Below are positions 1 through 10,122 of a DNA stretch of 64,000 nucleotides, piece by piece (the stretch's first letter is position 1; each line of letters begins with the position of its first letter). The notes under the pieces were generated by a model. It saw only the letters and a program-made list of their open reading frames with translations, was not told the origin of the DNA and did no database searches. Position numbers and translations under genes: made by a program. The stretch is from Prorocentrum cordatum (lineage: Eukaryota > Sar > Dinophyceae > Prorocentrales > Prorocentraceae): the NCBI GenBank assembly GCA_963575745.1, contig CAUYUJ010016493.1:773570-837569 (forward strand), written 5' to 3'.

Positions 1-529
1 CGGTTCTGGGGGCTTGGGGATGAGCGTTGTCCATCGGGGGGCCGCTTGGAGAGAAGGAAAGCTTGTGGTGGGTGTTCCAAGTACGGCTGGCGCGTGTCAT
101 TTCGGCGTGGCTGCAACCCGAGTGCAAGTGTTCATGCCAAGTTGGGCGGGCTCGGGCAAGTGCGCCACAGGAAGGATCGCCACTTTCTTCCCGGCGGCCC
201 GCAGGTGCATGGGTGCAGCGTGCTCAGCTTCACAGCAGGGTGGCGAGAAAGAGCCCCAGTCTGCGCGAGGCCCGAGGAATTGACGCCGAGGGATCGATAC
301 CATGCTGGAGTTGGGTGTTCGACAGTCATCGGGACGCACGCGCCTGCAGAAACCCTTAGGCAAGGAGCATCGTGGCTCGGCACAGCGTTCTCGCTGGACC
401 CAGCTGGGCTTGCTCCCGCTCCGTCACAAACGTGCTCCCAATGTTGGGTGGAACGGGGGCCCTGGTCGGCCAGAGTCGAAGGCCTCTCAGGAGGGCCGCC
501 GAAACTTAGCCACACGGCATCCTCCTCCT
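1..529. other. no recognisable gene
   Basis: GC-rich sequence with short open frames on both strands but no protein family, repeat unit or RNA gene that I recognise. It may be unique intergenic DNA or an intron. Confidence 0.4.
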
Positions 530-975
530 AATCCTCACCCTCGATGTCATAATCATCCCTCGTTCATCTTCCTTCTCATCCTACTCCTCCTCATCATCAG
601 CATCAGCATCGTCACCATCATCATCAGCAGCAGCAGCAGCAGAATCATCATCGTCATCTTCATTATAATGGTCGTCAACATCATCATCATCACCATCAGC
701 AGCATCATCATCAGCATTATCATCAGCAGCATCATCATCGTCATCATCATCAGTACCACCTACCATCATCAGCATCAGCATCATCGGCATCATTATCAGC
801 TTAATTCGCATCATATTCAGCAACAACCGCAGCAGCATCAACATCAACAGCATCATCATTAGCATCATCATCCGCATCAGCATCATCGTCGTCATTACCA
901 TCAGCATCAGCAGCAGCAGCACCACCATCATCCCCCGCTCATTCTCATCATCCTCGTCATCAGCAGCATCATCAT
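530..975. repeat. imperfect (TCA/CAT)n tract
   Basis: About 445 bases built mainly of TCA, CAT and CAG trinucleotides with interruptions. The open frames here (poly-Ile/His/Met) are products of the repeat and are not annotated as genes. Confidence 0.85.
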
Positions 976-1005
976 CATTATCCTCGTCCCCCGCTCCTCC
1001 TCATT

Positions 1006-1164
1006 GTCCTCCTCCGTCTCCTCCTTTTCCTTCTCCTTCTCATTATCCTTCTCCTTCTCCTCCTCCTACGCTCGCTTCCTTCTCCTCCTCCTCCTCCTCC
1101 TCCTCCTCCTCCTCCTCCTCCTCCTTCTCCCCCTCCTCCCCCTCCTCCTCCCCCTGCTCCTCCG
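1006..1164. repeat. polypyrimidine (CTC/CTT)n tract
   Basis: Almost pure pyrimidine tract on the + strand, ending about 25 bases before the spliced-leader relict of the downstream gene. A pyrimidine tract before an acceptor is typical of trans-spliced mRNAs, so it could help define the acceptor, but similar tracts occur in gene-free parts of the window. Confidence 0.7.
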
Positions 1165-1189
1165 CGAAAGGTGCGTCGCCTCTGCGCCT

Positions 1190-1210
1190 GCGGGGCCACT
1201 TTGGCTCAAG
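1190..1210 (+). other. spliced-leader relict upstream of the 1280 gene
   Basis: The 21 bases end in CCACTTTGGCTCAAG and match about 16 of 21 positions of the dinoflagellate spliced leader (core GCCATTTTGGCTCAAG). It lies 70 bases upstream of the ATG at 1280. In dinoflagellates such relicts mark genes re-integrated from trans-spliced cDNA, so it also supports that start. Confidence 0.6.
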
Positions 1211-1279
1211 GGGGGGAGGAGTGACGGGCGGCCCCCTGTGCCAGGGCTTCGAGGCGGGCTCGCCAGGGAGGCGGGAGCC

Positions 1280-3013
1280 ATGTCGGCGGCCTCTGGCGAG
1301 AGCTCGGCAGCACCAGGCGGCGCGGAGGTCGCCTCGCAGCCCGAGGCGGCGGAGGACGGCGCGGAGGCGCAGCGGCGGCGCAGCGGTGGCACGGCACGGC
1401 CGCCAGGCGACGCGGAGGCTCCGCGGCGGGCGGCGGCGACGCTGGACGGCGCCGAGGCCGCGTCGCTGTCCGAGAGAGTGCGGGGGCTCCTGCAGGAGTG
1501 CTTCGAGCTCGCGGCCACGACGGCTGAGGAGCTCGGCAGCGCCAGCGCCGGGGACTCCCGGCGGCGCGAGGCGGAGGAGCTGGCCACGAGCTTCACCAGT
1601 GCCCTGGCGGAGGTGCACGCTGTGTTGCACGCGGCCATAGATGCCCTGCCAGATGCGGGGGAGGCGTGGGCGGATGCGCATCCATACAAGGAGCGACTCG
1701 CTGCAGCGCATGCCACCAGGCGCTTGGAGCTCACGAAGGCTCTCCTCGCGGAGTTTCCAGGCTTCGCGGAGGCCTGCGCTGAGGCCGAGGCCGAGGCCGC
1801 AAGGGCAGCCCCGCCGCCACCGCCAGCGGCACCGCTCGACGTGACAGCTGCCCTGCCCCTGAGGCCCGTCACGGCCGCCCGCGGCCCGCCGCCGCCTGCT
1901 GCGGAGGCCACGGAGGCCGCCGCCCCCTCCCGGCTCGCGCGCAAACGTGGCCTCGCAGCTCGCGGCGCGCCCGCCGCCGAGCGCGAGCGAGCCCGCAAGC
2001 GGGGCCGCGGTGCGGCGGAGGCGGCGGATCGGCACGACCCCAGGGCGGTGCGCGGCGCCGCGGCCAGCGCGCTCGGCGGGGTGGCCAAGTTGGCCCGCGG
2101 GTTGCTGCGCCGCCGAGGCGGTGGTCGGGTCATCGACGTGTTGGACGACGCCCCAGACGCGGCGCCCACAGATCCGACTGCCGAGTCCACCCTTGGAGCG
2201 GCTGCGGCGGTGGCGGCGGAGGGGCCACACGGCGCGGACACGACGGCGGCAGGGGACGTGGAGGTCATCGACGTCGACTCCGACGAGGGGCCCAGCTGCG
2301 CGAAGGGGCGGCCGAGCGCGCCGCGCGACGGCGCCCCTCCCGCCGTCGCGTCCGCCGCGCCGCCGCTGCGGCAGGCGCCGCCGACGGCGCAGGCCGCGCC
2401 CACGCCCGCGCCGCCGCTGGCCGCGCCGCCCGCGCCAGCGGCAGCTTCTGGGCCGGCCGGCAGGCTCAGGCACGGGCTGCTGCAGCAGCGAGGGCGCGGC
2501 GAGGCCAGGGCCGACGGGGCGGCAGCTCCCGGGCCGGCCGGCAAGCTGAGGCAGGGGCTGCTGCAGAAGCGGGGGCGCGGCGGGGGCCGGCGGGCCGACG
2601 GGCCGTCGGCGCCGCAGGCTTCAGCGTCGTCTCGCCGATCCTCATCCCCACTGGGCCACGGCACCTCGGCCCCACCAGCCCACCCTCCGAGGTGGGGGAA
2701 GGGCCCCTCGACACCCGAAGGCATAGGAACGTACCCCCACCCAGGTGGGCAGGTCGGCCAGTGGAGCCAAGGCCACGCCCGTGGGGACAGTGATCGGGTA
2801 AACGATGCTCAAGGCTGGCTGAGGGCGGCGCCCTCGCCCCGGCGACGCGTCGGAAGGCCGGGGCCCGTGCACGAGCCCGGGCGCGGCGCGGAGCCGCGGG
2901 TGAGCAACAAGAAAGTGGCGCCCCGCAGGAGCCCGACGTCCTGCCCAGACCTCCATGGCGCTTCCAGAAGTCGCGCCAGAGGTTTCGCGGGCGAAGGGCG
3001 GCAGAAGAAATGA
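1280..3013 (+). CDS. Ala/Pro/Arg-rich protein with repeats and SUMO-interaction-like motifs (hypothetical)
   Basis: A 577-residue frame. I chose ATG 1280 because it is the first Met downstream of the spliced-leader relict; the frame is open further upstream only through the pyrimidine tract. Residues about 55-160 are the most protein-like, a predicted helical segment rich in Glu/Ala/Leu. Basic patches follow. Two acidic-hydrophobic motifs, VIDVLDD (about 284) and EVIDVDSDE (about 328), fit the SUMO-interaction consensus. A short repeat, GPAGKLRQGLLQKRGRG and variants, occurs at about 391 and 418 with a weaker copy at 266. The basic repeats suggest a nuclear protein, but no family is recognised. 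The part after about residue 450 (nt 2630 on) changes character and may be intron or 3' sequence rather than coding. Confidence 0.5.
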   Translation: MSAASGESSAAPGGAEVASQPEAAEDGAEAQRRRSGGTARPPGDAEAPRRAAATLDGAEAASLSERVRGLLQECFELAATTAEELGSASAGDSRRREAEELATSFTSALAEVHAVLHAAIDALPDAGEAWADAHPYKERLAAAHATRRLELTKALLAEFPGFAEACAEAEAEAARAAPPPPPAAPLDVTAALPLRPVTAARGPPPPAAEATEAAAPSRLARKRGLAARGAPAAERERARKRGRGAAEAADRHDPRAVRGAAASALGGVAKLARGLLRRRGGGRVIDVLDDAPDAAPTDPTAESTLGAAAAVAAEGPHGADTTAAGDVEVIDVDSDEGPSCAKGRPSAPRDGAPPAVASAAPPLRQAPPTAQAAPTPAPPLAAPPAPAAASGPAGRLRHGLLQQRGRGEARADGAAAPGPAGKLRQGLLQKRGRGGGRRADGPSAPQASASSRRSSSPLGHGTSAPPAHPPRWGKGPSTPEGIGTYPHPGGQVGQWSQGHARGDSDRVNDAQGWLRAAPSPRRRVGRPGPVHEPGRGAEPRVSNKKVAPRRSPTSCPDLHGASRSRARGFAGEGRQKK

Positions 3014-3025
3014 GACATGTCCGCC

Positions 3026-3127
3026 ATCGGGGACGCCTGTCTCCCAGGGCGGCTGGGAAGTTTCTACATCTGCAGTTGCAGAGGGGCGGGTGACTTTCCA
3101 GCCGCCCTGGGAGACGGGCGTCCCCCA
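3026..3127. repeat. 102-bp inverted repeat (stem-loop)
   Basis: Arms 3026-3060 and about 3094-3127 are inverted copies matching at about 32 of 35 positions (core CTCCCAGGGCGGCTGG), with a loop of about 33 bases. It directly follows the 1280 gene. It could be a small foldback element or a structured 3' end. Confidence 0.65.
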
Positions 3128-3333
3128 TCGCGGAGAAGCTTAGAATGTACTCTCTTCACTGGCCAAGAGCTTGTTCGCCACGTTTGCCCTCGGAAGCGGG
3201 GGGGGGACGTTTTGGGGCCCTCAGGAACGGAGAAGAATGAAAAGCCGGTCCCCGGGGACGGGGACGAGAGTTGCGGAGGCTGGCGGCCCAAACTGAGTCG
3301 TGGGAGGTCCGCGTGTGCCCTGCAGCGGAAACT

Positions 3334-3402
3334 TTGGGGTCTCGGGGCTGGGTTTCTTGTGGAAGGTTTCTTATGGTCGAGCATCTACTGTCGAAGGAGA
3401 AA
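3334..3402 (+). repeat. dispersed repeat family W, fragment
   Basis: Contains TTTCTTGTGGAAGGTTTC followed by TGGTCGAGC. The same block occurs inverted at 7911-7970 and in + orientation near 18430-18460, which defines a dispersed family with diverged copies. Confidence 0.6.
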
Positions 3403-3540
3403 GACGCCATAAACATAAACTTTTGGCGCTCCGACGCGGATTTCTTGGATCCGCGCTGGGCCCCGCCGGCGGCGCCTCCGGCGTCGCCCCAGATCCAAGA
3501 AATCCGCGCAGAGCGCCAAAAGTTTATGTTTATGGCGTCT
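3403..3540. mobile_element. 138-bp foldback element (MITE-like)
   Basis: Long inverted repeat. The left arm (3403-3452, starting AGACGCCATAAACATAAAC) is mirrored by the right arm (3491-3540) with a few differences, around a GC-rich centre. The centre (GGCGGCGCCTCC) resembles 8135-8160 of the family W copy. No coding capacity. Confidence 0.65.
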
Positions 3541-3600
3541 CTCTTCTTCTTCTTCTTCTTCTTCTTCTTCTTCTTCTTCTTCTTCTTCTTCTTCTTCTTC
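3541..3600. repeat. (CTT)20 microsatellite
   Basis: Near-perfect CTT repeat adjoining the right arm of the foldback element. Confidence 0.95.
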
Positions 3601-4691
3601 CACACTGCAGTTCCAGTGCGCGGGGTTCCCGGGCTCGCCAGCCCCAGCTCTCGCGCGGCTGCCGCGCGCAGGCGGCCGTGCTGCGTGGGACCCCCTGGGG
3701 CCCGACGCGGGCCTCGGGGCGCCCGGGGCTCGGAGGTGCCCGCCGCTCTGGTGGGCTCGGGGCGTCGGGGGTGCGGGCCCTGTGGCCGTCAATTGCAGGG
3801 CGGCCTGCGATCCGATTCGAGGCGACTCGGTGCGCCAGCCAGGGCCGCGATTCCGATTCGATTCGGCTCGACGCACCGACCCAGGGCCAGCCAGAGCCAG
3901 GCGCAGCGCTTCGATCTCGATCCGATTCGGGACGATCCGCTGGCGACGCGACCCGTTTCCGATCCGACCCGACTTGCGATTCGATCCAGCGCAGGCTTGT
4001 CAATCATGCCATACACTGGGAACATTAGCCCTTAGCTGACCTGATGCGCCCGTGTTAAAACACAGCATGAACCGTGCTCGAAACGTCCGCGTCAATACGT
4101 TGCGTGTTGGCTCAGCGTATTGGCCCACGTTTGGGCGAGCGTATCGCGTCAGGCCCATGTGTTTAGACTACGTGTTGAGTTCCGTATCAAAATGCTACGT
4201 GTCGCGCGTTGCGTGTTGAGACAACTAAGCTACGAGCATGAAATCAGAGATGGGCCTGCCAGCAGGTGCTCCACGGGAATCTATGATCCCCCGATGGCAC
4301 CAGCGACCAGATGTCTTGTAGCAATGCTGGCTGGCGTGGGCGTGCGCCACGAACAGCGTGTGTTCTAGCAACATGTGTTGTGCCATCTGTGTGGAGCAAT
4401 AGATGGAGAGCAATGTACGAGATGCAATGTATGGTGTGCAACCTACGCTGTGCAATATATGTGGTACCATCTTTGTGGTGCAATATACGTGATGCATTGT
4501 ATGTTGTGCTATGTTTGTAAAAATGAATATGGTGCGATCTACGTGGTGCAATTTATGTGGTGCTATCCATCTCGTGTTGCGATCCTCCGTCTCGTGTTTG
4601 TTCAAGACGCCGAATGTTTGGACGTGCAGCACTACCCAGAAGTTATCAACCTCCTCCACATCTCGGGCAGAGCAAGGACGAGGATAAATCG
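3601..4691. other. intergenic, short degenerate repeats
   Basis: 3830-4000 is rich in CGATTCGAT-like words. 4370-4570 is a loose tandem series of TGTGGTGCAAT-type units, also seen near 12370-12560 and 48890-49060. No gene recognised. Confidence 0.45.
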
Positions 4692-4836
4692 GTTCCAGAG
4701 CGTTCCAGAACGCGGTCAGAGCGTTCCGGAACGTTCTGAGAAGGCCGCGGTGCCCGAGACCTCTTCCAGAGCCGCCAAATCTCAGAGATATTCGATTCAT
4801 CCTCACCCGATGTTATCCTCGTCTTGGCATCGTCTT
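4692..4836 (+). repeat. dispersed duplication, copy A
   Basis: Starts GTTCCAGAGCGTTCC and contains CTGAGAAGGCCGCGG and ATTCATCCTC. It is homologous to 8866-8989 in the same orientation with scattered substitutions. Both copies lie a few hundred bases upstream of a family M inverted-repeat element, so they may form one larger duplicated segment. Confidence 0.65.
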
Positions 4837-5067
4837 CGCAGTGCCCCGCACCTCCCCGCCGTGCTTCGCGGCGCCCCACGTCGGGCGGAGGCGGGAGGGG
4901 CCCGCCCACAGAGGAGAGCCTCCTCCTCGCCGTCGCCCTCGCCCTCCGCGCGCTCCTCGTCCCCGCCGCATACGTCTGCGCCGTCCCGGAGCAATTCGGC
5001 GCTGCGGAGGCTGGTGTTCGAGACAGCGGCCGGGGCAGGACGGCTGTGTGCGGCCTCGCGCTTGCAA

Positions 5068-5231
5068 TAAGTCGGGCACGTCCCTCTACAGGAGGAGTAT
5101 TCAAAAAATAGTAGTAACAAAAGTGCCTGGGGACGATTGTTCTCTGATTTTTGACCATTTGGGGTGTCCTTGTTTACTATTTGAAAACTCTTCCTCGAAT
5201 ATCCGCCTGTAGGAGGGCATGCCCGACCTAA
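5068..5231. mobile_element. family M MITE, copy 1 (Mutator-like)
   Basis: Terminal inverted repeats begin TAAGTCGGGCACGTCCCTCTAC and are mirrored by the right end GGAGGGCATGCCCGACCTA. Flanked by CGCTTGCAA (5059-5067) and CGCTTGCGA (5232-5240), a 9-bp target duplication with one change. The interior is AT-richer and holds the family core GGGGACGAT. Non-coding. Confidence 0.75.
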
Positions 5232-5534
5232 CGCTTGCGAGGTTCTGCGCCTCTCTCCCACCTGGACCACCTGGTCCCGGCTCGGCGGTTCCAGGTGGCG
5301 CAGCAGTCCGCGCCTCCGCGCCCTCCTCGTCCTTGCCCCGCTTGCGCAGCGTCCGTCAGAGGGGCTGCGTGAGTTCCCGCACCCACCTGCCACGATGGCG
5401 TCGATAGCCACCAGAGGGGGCCGAGGACTCCTCCAGGGACCCTCGGCCAACGAAGACGTCCGTGGAGGAACGTCCCACGGACCTCTTCACACAGGTCGTT
5501 CCAAGAAGGGCCTTGCCTTCGAGGATCGAAGGAG

Positions 5535-5645
5535 TTGTCACCTCTTCCGCCGCGGAAGGCGGCGGAAGGACGGCGGAAGGTCGGCGGAAGTAAAACGAGG
5601 CAGCCTCCGCCGGCGGAAGCTCGGCGAAAGGCGGCGGAAGTAAAA
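5535..5645. repeat. GGCGGAAG short tandem repeats
   Basis: Irregular repeats of GGCGGAAG and variants, about 8-10 copies. Confidence 0.6.
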
Positions 5646-5752
5646 AATACGCCCCCGAGGGATGAGAACGTTTTTGGGGGCTCAGGGTTTCCAAAGTCGC
5701 CCACGTGTCCATTGTGGCGTCCCTTGCCACCCGCGTGATTCTCCTCCTGCAG

Positions 5753-5930
5753 GCTTCAAGAGCTTCTGCAAGAAGAGCGGCCAGGGCGCCGTGCCCACCG
5801 AGAGCGCCGACAGCGTCGGCGACGCCGTGGCGCTGCTCCGCGCCAGGCACCGGGACGGCGGCGGGCGCCTCGGCGAGCCCCGGCCCCGCGAGGCGGAGCA
5901 CGTAGAGCGCCAGGAGCAGGAGGAGGAGAG
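5753..5930 (+). CDS. possible isolated exon, unknown protein
   Basis: A pyrimidine-rich stretch ending CTCCTCCTGCAG (a good 3' splice site) is followed by a frame that looks coding (GFKSFCKKSGQGAVPTES...), running into a Glu/Arg-rich part encoded by the GGA tract. No family recognised and no partner exon found. It could be an exon of a gene lying mostly outside the visible elements, or a chance frame. Confidence 0.22.
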
Positions 5931-6040
5931 GAGGAGGAGAGAGGAGGAGGAGGAGGAGGAGGAGGAGCAGGAGCAGGAGGAGGAGGAGGAGGAGATAGGA
6001 GGAGATAGGAGGGGGTAGGAGCAGATAGGAGGAGATAGGA

Positions 6041-6072
<32 letters not shown>

Positions 6073-6255
6073 GAGGAGGAGGAGGAGGAGGAGAGAGGAG
6101 AGGAGGAGGAGGAGGAGGAGGAGGAGGAGGAGGAGGAGAAGAAGGAGGAGATAGGAGAAGATAGGAGGGGGGAGGAGGAGATAGGAGAAGATAGGAGGGA
6201 AGAGGAGGAGGAGGAGGAGGAGGAGGAGGAGGAGGAGGAGGATCGAGGGGGGGCG
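5916..6255. repeat. (GGA)n polypurine tract
   Basis: GGA/GAG repeats with short GATAGGAGG interruptions, almost all purine on the + strand, followed to about 6410 by a complementary CTC/TCG-rich stretch. Confidence 0.9.
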
Positions 6256-6591
6256 GGAGGTCCTCCTCCCCCTCCTCCTTCTCCCTCCTCGTCCCCCATC
6301 TCGTCCTCATCCTCGTCGTCGTCCTCCTCTTCCTCGTCCTCCTCCCTTCTCATCCTCGTCTCCCTCTTTTCCTCCTCGTTCTCCTCCCTCCCCGTCTCCC
6401 TCCTCTTGCACGCGCGCGGCGCGCGGCGTGGGGGGCCATCGGGCTCTGCTGCTTCTCCCCGCGAGTGCTGCCACAGGTCCCAGGCACCCAAGGTCTCGAA
6501 CAAAGTCAAGGCAGAGGCTTTCGCTGTTCTCGGCCTCTGGGGGCCCTCGCCGGGCCCTGGGACCGTCAGGATGAAAAGCTGGCCCCGAGTA

Positions 6592-6780
6592 AGGAAGAGG
6601 AGGAGGAGGAGGAGGAGGAAGAAGAAGAAGAAGAAGGAAAGAGAAGGAGGGAGAAGGACGGAAAAGGAAGGATGGAGAACGAGGGAGGGAGAAAGAGGGA
6701 GGGAGAAGGAGGGAGGGAGAAGGAGGGTGGGAGAGGGAGGGAGGGAGGGAGGGAGGGCAAGGGAGAGAGAAAAGGTCGAG
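6592..6780. repeat. GGA/GAGGGAG polypurine tract
   Basis: Purine-only repeats of GGA, GAA and GGGA units. Derived frames are not genes. Confidence 0.85.
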
Positions 6781-7053
6781 GTCCCGGATCAACGCTCTAA
6801 AAGAAAATAGAATGTCGGGGATCTAACGAGATGGTCCTGGCCCAATGTGCCCCCAGATTACGGGCTCTGCGCTCGACGTGTTCGGGCGTCTTCGTCGGTT
6901 CTCGACGGCTTTCCAGCCTAGGGGGTGCGTTCCACCAGCTGCGCCTCACCGAGAGCGCCCCGAGGGTGTCCAGGTCGTCCCGAACGGCCGCCGGACAGCC
7001 GAGTCATGACCCGAAAGCCAGGGGGCAACGTTACGCGGGGGCAGGCTCACTCT

Positions 7054-7285
7054 AGGCCTCCTAGATGGGGTCGGAGCAGATGGGGTCGGACGATCGCTCC
7101 ACGTCGCCGATGCATCCATCGGCGATGCGGCTCGATGTGGAGCTCGATCTTCTCTGCGCCGACGTGGCCGACGCATCGCCGACGTCGCTGATGCATCGTC
7201 GATGCATCGTCGATGTATCAGTGATGCATCGGCGATGTGGCGCGATCCTCCGACCCCATCTACTCGGACCCCATCCAGGAGGCCT
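7054..7285. mobile_element. foldback element F, copy 1
   Basis: About 230 bp with long inverted ends: AGGCCTCCT plus GATGGGGTCGG on the left is mirrored by CCGACCCCATC and AGGAGGCCT on the right. The centre is made of GATGCATCGGCGATG units, themselves palindromic. A homologous element lies at 50071-50280. Confidence 0.65.
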
Positions 7286-7474
7286 CTACTCGTGGGGGAA
7301 CGCGGCGACCCGCATCGCCTGCTAATCGCCGACAGCCGCCCGATGGCCCCGCCCCGCCCGGGGGCGTGCGGATATATTCGCCGTCGGTGGCCACGGCCGA
7401 TCAATTGGCGAGGCGTCGCCCGCTCCAGGCTGATGTCGCCCTCTCTCCGGGCCGGTCCCCCCCCCCCAACATTC

Positions 7475-7614
7475 AGTCGGGCATGCCCCTCTACAGGAGG
7501 AATACTCAAGAATAGTCAAAAGTCTGGGGACGATTTTTCGACTATTCCTGAGTACGATTAACTGTTTTTCCACTGTTCCTTCAACATCCGCCTGCAGCAG
7601 GACATGCCCGACTT
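7475..7614. mobile_element. family M MITE, copy 2
   Basis: Left end AGTCGGGCATGCCCCTCTAC, right end GGACATGCCCGACTT. Interior holds the shared GGGGACGAT core and short inverted words (AATAGTC / GACTATT). No clear target duplication remains. Confidence 0.7.
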
Positions 7615-7739
7615 AACCATGAGATTGTCGCTGCGCTCAGGTACTGCTCCCCCGTTTGGGTGGAAGGTGGGGGGAGCCCTCGTGGATACGGCCAGGCGCG
7701 GCTCGGGGAGCGGGTGGGGGGAAAGAGCACGCTGCTAAA

Positions 7740-7875
7740 GGAGGAGGACGAGGAGGAGGAGGAGGAGGAGGAGGAGGAGGAGGAGGAGGGGGGGAGGGGG
7801 GAGGGAGGGAGGAGGAGGAGGAGGGAGGAGAGAGAGGAGGAGAGGAGGAGGAGGAGGAGGAGGAGGAGGAGGGAG
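7740..7875. repeat. (GGA)n polypurine tract
   Basis: GGA repeats with GGGA interruptions. Confidence 0.9.
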
Positions 7876-7910
7876 GGGGGGAGGCCACAGTCGGAAGAGA
7901 GGGGAAGATC

Positions 7911-8170
7911 TACAGTAGGAGCTCGACCACAAGAAACCTTCCACCAGAAACACAACCCTGAGACCCCAGGGCGTCCAGTGATTTTTGTTGTGGGAACGTC
8001 ACGCTTTCCATTGTAAAACCATCGAGACCCAAGAAACTCAGGGCACCCTGGAGGCAAGCAGCGTGTTTCTTGGCATGGATTTCCACTGTAGGGAAACAAG
8101 CACTGACATAAATATAAGAACTTGGCGCTGGAGCCCCCTGGCGGCGCCTCCAGCGCCGCCCCTGGCGCGT
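7911..8170 (-). repeat. dispersed repeat family W, longest copy
   Basis: Its reverse complement matches 18345-18470 (for example GTTTCTTGGCATGG against CCATGCCAAGAAAC-type words, and CACCCTGGAGGCAAGC) and the 3334-3402 fragment. The 3' part (TGGCGGCGCCTCCAGCGCC) resembles the centre of the foldback at 3403-3540. Non-coding. Confidence 0.6.
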
Positions 8171-8865
8171 TCCGCGCGCCAGGGACGGGGTGTCGGTCGT
8201 TGAAACTAGGTATTTCTGGATTCCCATATTCCGGTCTACTTGAAGCACCCTCGTGTTTCCATGATCGAGTGGCTTCACCTCTTCCGTCCTCCTCAGGGGG
8301 CGGGCGGACACCCAATCTGCTCTCAACGCCTCCCTACTCTATGTCTCGACTTCCTCCTTCCGACAGATGGGTATGTTTTTTGTTCGCCGCCTGCCCTCCC
8401 GAGGCTGGACCCGTCCGCGGGCCAGCCCGCGGCCCACGGCGCAGGATCCGTGGCGCGCCTCTGCTGGCGAAGGGGCCCAGGAGGCCCTCGGGGGGCTCGG
8501 TCACGAGCGAGCTTTTGTGGGGGGCGAAGCCGCCTCGGCACGCCGAGATGCAAGGCTCACCTGGGGCTCGGGCGGGGCGACGATTTCCGAGCACGTCCTT
8601 CGAACTAGAAAAGGGCGAATTTCTTCGTGGCCGACGCTCGCCGTGGCCAGAAGAGCACCCTCCGGTTTTCCTTTCGCGCTCCTCGCGGTCGGACCGAGGT
8701 ATAGGATCGAGGTATAGGATCGAGGTCGGCTCGGGGAGGGTACCCTGATGCTCTTCGCGCTTGTTGGGTGTTTCTGTGCATCCTGGGGGAGGGGTTACCC
8801 TTGAGTGATCTTATGGTTCGGGGTGTTTTGGCCGGTGGACGGGGCGAGGCCGAGGATACTAATAC

Positions 8866-8989
8866 GTTCCAGAGCGTTCCGGGACGCTCTGAGAAGGCCG
8901 CGGCGCGCGAGACATCCTCCAAAGCCGCCGTCTCTCAGAGATTCTCGATTCATCCTCGCCCGATGTCATCCTCGTCTTGGCTTCGTCTT
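8866..8989 (+). repeat. dispersed duplication, copy B
   Basis: Homologous to 4692-4836; shares GTTCCAGAGCGTTCC, CTGAGAAGGCCGCGG and GATTCATCCTCGCCCGATG. A family M element follows it 30 bases later. Confidence 0.65.
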
Positions 8990-9020
8990 AGATGTTCTGT
9001 CCTTGGTCCAACGGTACGGT

Positions 9021-9177
9021 TAGGTCGGGCAAGTCCTCCTACAGGCGGATTTTGAAAGGAAAATGGAAAATAGTCCAAACATATTCAAATTAGTCAAACA
9101 ATAGTCGAACAATCGTCCCCCTATGATTTGTTGCTTATTATTAAATTTTCCTCCTGTAGAGGGACATGCCCGACTTC
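9021..9177. mobile_element. family M MITE, copy 3
   Basis: TAGGTCGGGCAAGTCCTCCT ... GAGGGACATGCCCGACTTC, flanked by a perfect 10-bp target duplication ACGGTACGGT (9011-9020 and 9178-9187). AT-rich centre. This copy gives the clearest evidence of transposition. Confidence 0.85.
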
Positions 9178-9599
9178 ACGGTACGGTAACACGACGGCTG
9201 TTGCGGGATCGCGGCGCCTCGGCTCGGTGGCAGCGCCGGGGCGCGGGGGGCGCTCGGGCTCGAACACCCTCCGGCAGCGCTGCCCCGGTGCGGGCCCCAG
9301 GGGGGTGAGGACTAGGGGGGGGGAGGGGATCTCGTGGCGGGGGCCATGATATATCCCCAGATTTCGTGACGACTCCTCTCATTTCATTACGTCCCTGGCC
9401 CCCCGCCCGTGGGCCGCGCCCCTGCCGCCGGCCATGATTGCCCCCCCCCGCACTCTTGGGCGCCCCCCTCTTAGCCGGCCCCGAGAAATTTGACGCAAGC
9501 TTTCCCGCGTGGCGTCTCACCAAGCGCGTTCCACTGCTCGCCAAGTGCCTACCCGCAAACGCCCGAAAGGCATAGATGTTTGCCTCGATGTGGTATGTC

Positions 9600-9734
9600 T
9601 ATATGTAGATATACATATATATATATATATATATATACAGATATACACATATATATAAATATATATATATAGAGAGAGAGGGATGGTGCACCCTATGTGT
9701 GAATCTATATATATAGAAATATATATATATTATA

Positions 9735-9778
<44 letters not shown>

Positions 9779-9782
9779 TCAT
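9600..9782. repeat. (TA)n microsatellite
   Basis: TA repeats interrupted by GAGAGAG and GTGCACCC words. Confidence 0.95.
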
Positions 9783-9980
9783 AGATCCGCGGCGGCAGAT
9801 CCAGGCCACTTGCGAGCAGTTACATCGCGAGTAGTGAAGCGCGCTTGTCTAGCGTCGGCGCCCCCGGGCCCCCAAATTTCCGTGGTGATGCCGAGGCACT
9901 TATGGTCCGTCGCAGCGCGGCAGAGGCGATGCGCACGCGCGCGCGAGGGAACCAGGCGGTGGCAGGCACGTGGGTGTGCT

Positions 9981-10122
9981 AGGGCTGGACCTAAACGGTG
10001 CTTGGGCGATGTCGTGGGCCGTTTTCGTTTCGACTCCGTTTTGCGGTTGAGGAGGATCGAACGCAAAACGAGGGAAAACGAGAACAAAACGAAAACGAAA
10101 AGCACCGTTTGGGTTCAGCCCT
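9981..10122. mobile_element. 142-bp foldback element
   Basis: Ends AGGGCTGGACCTAAACGGTGC and GCACCGTTTGGGTTCAGCCCT are inverted copies with two or three differences. Inside, GTTTTCGTTTCG and CGAAAACGAAAA type words are also inverted, so most of the element can fold. No second copy in the window. Confidence 0.6.
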
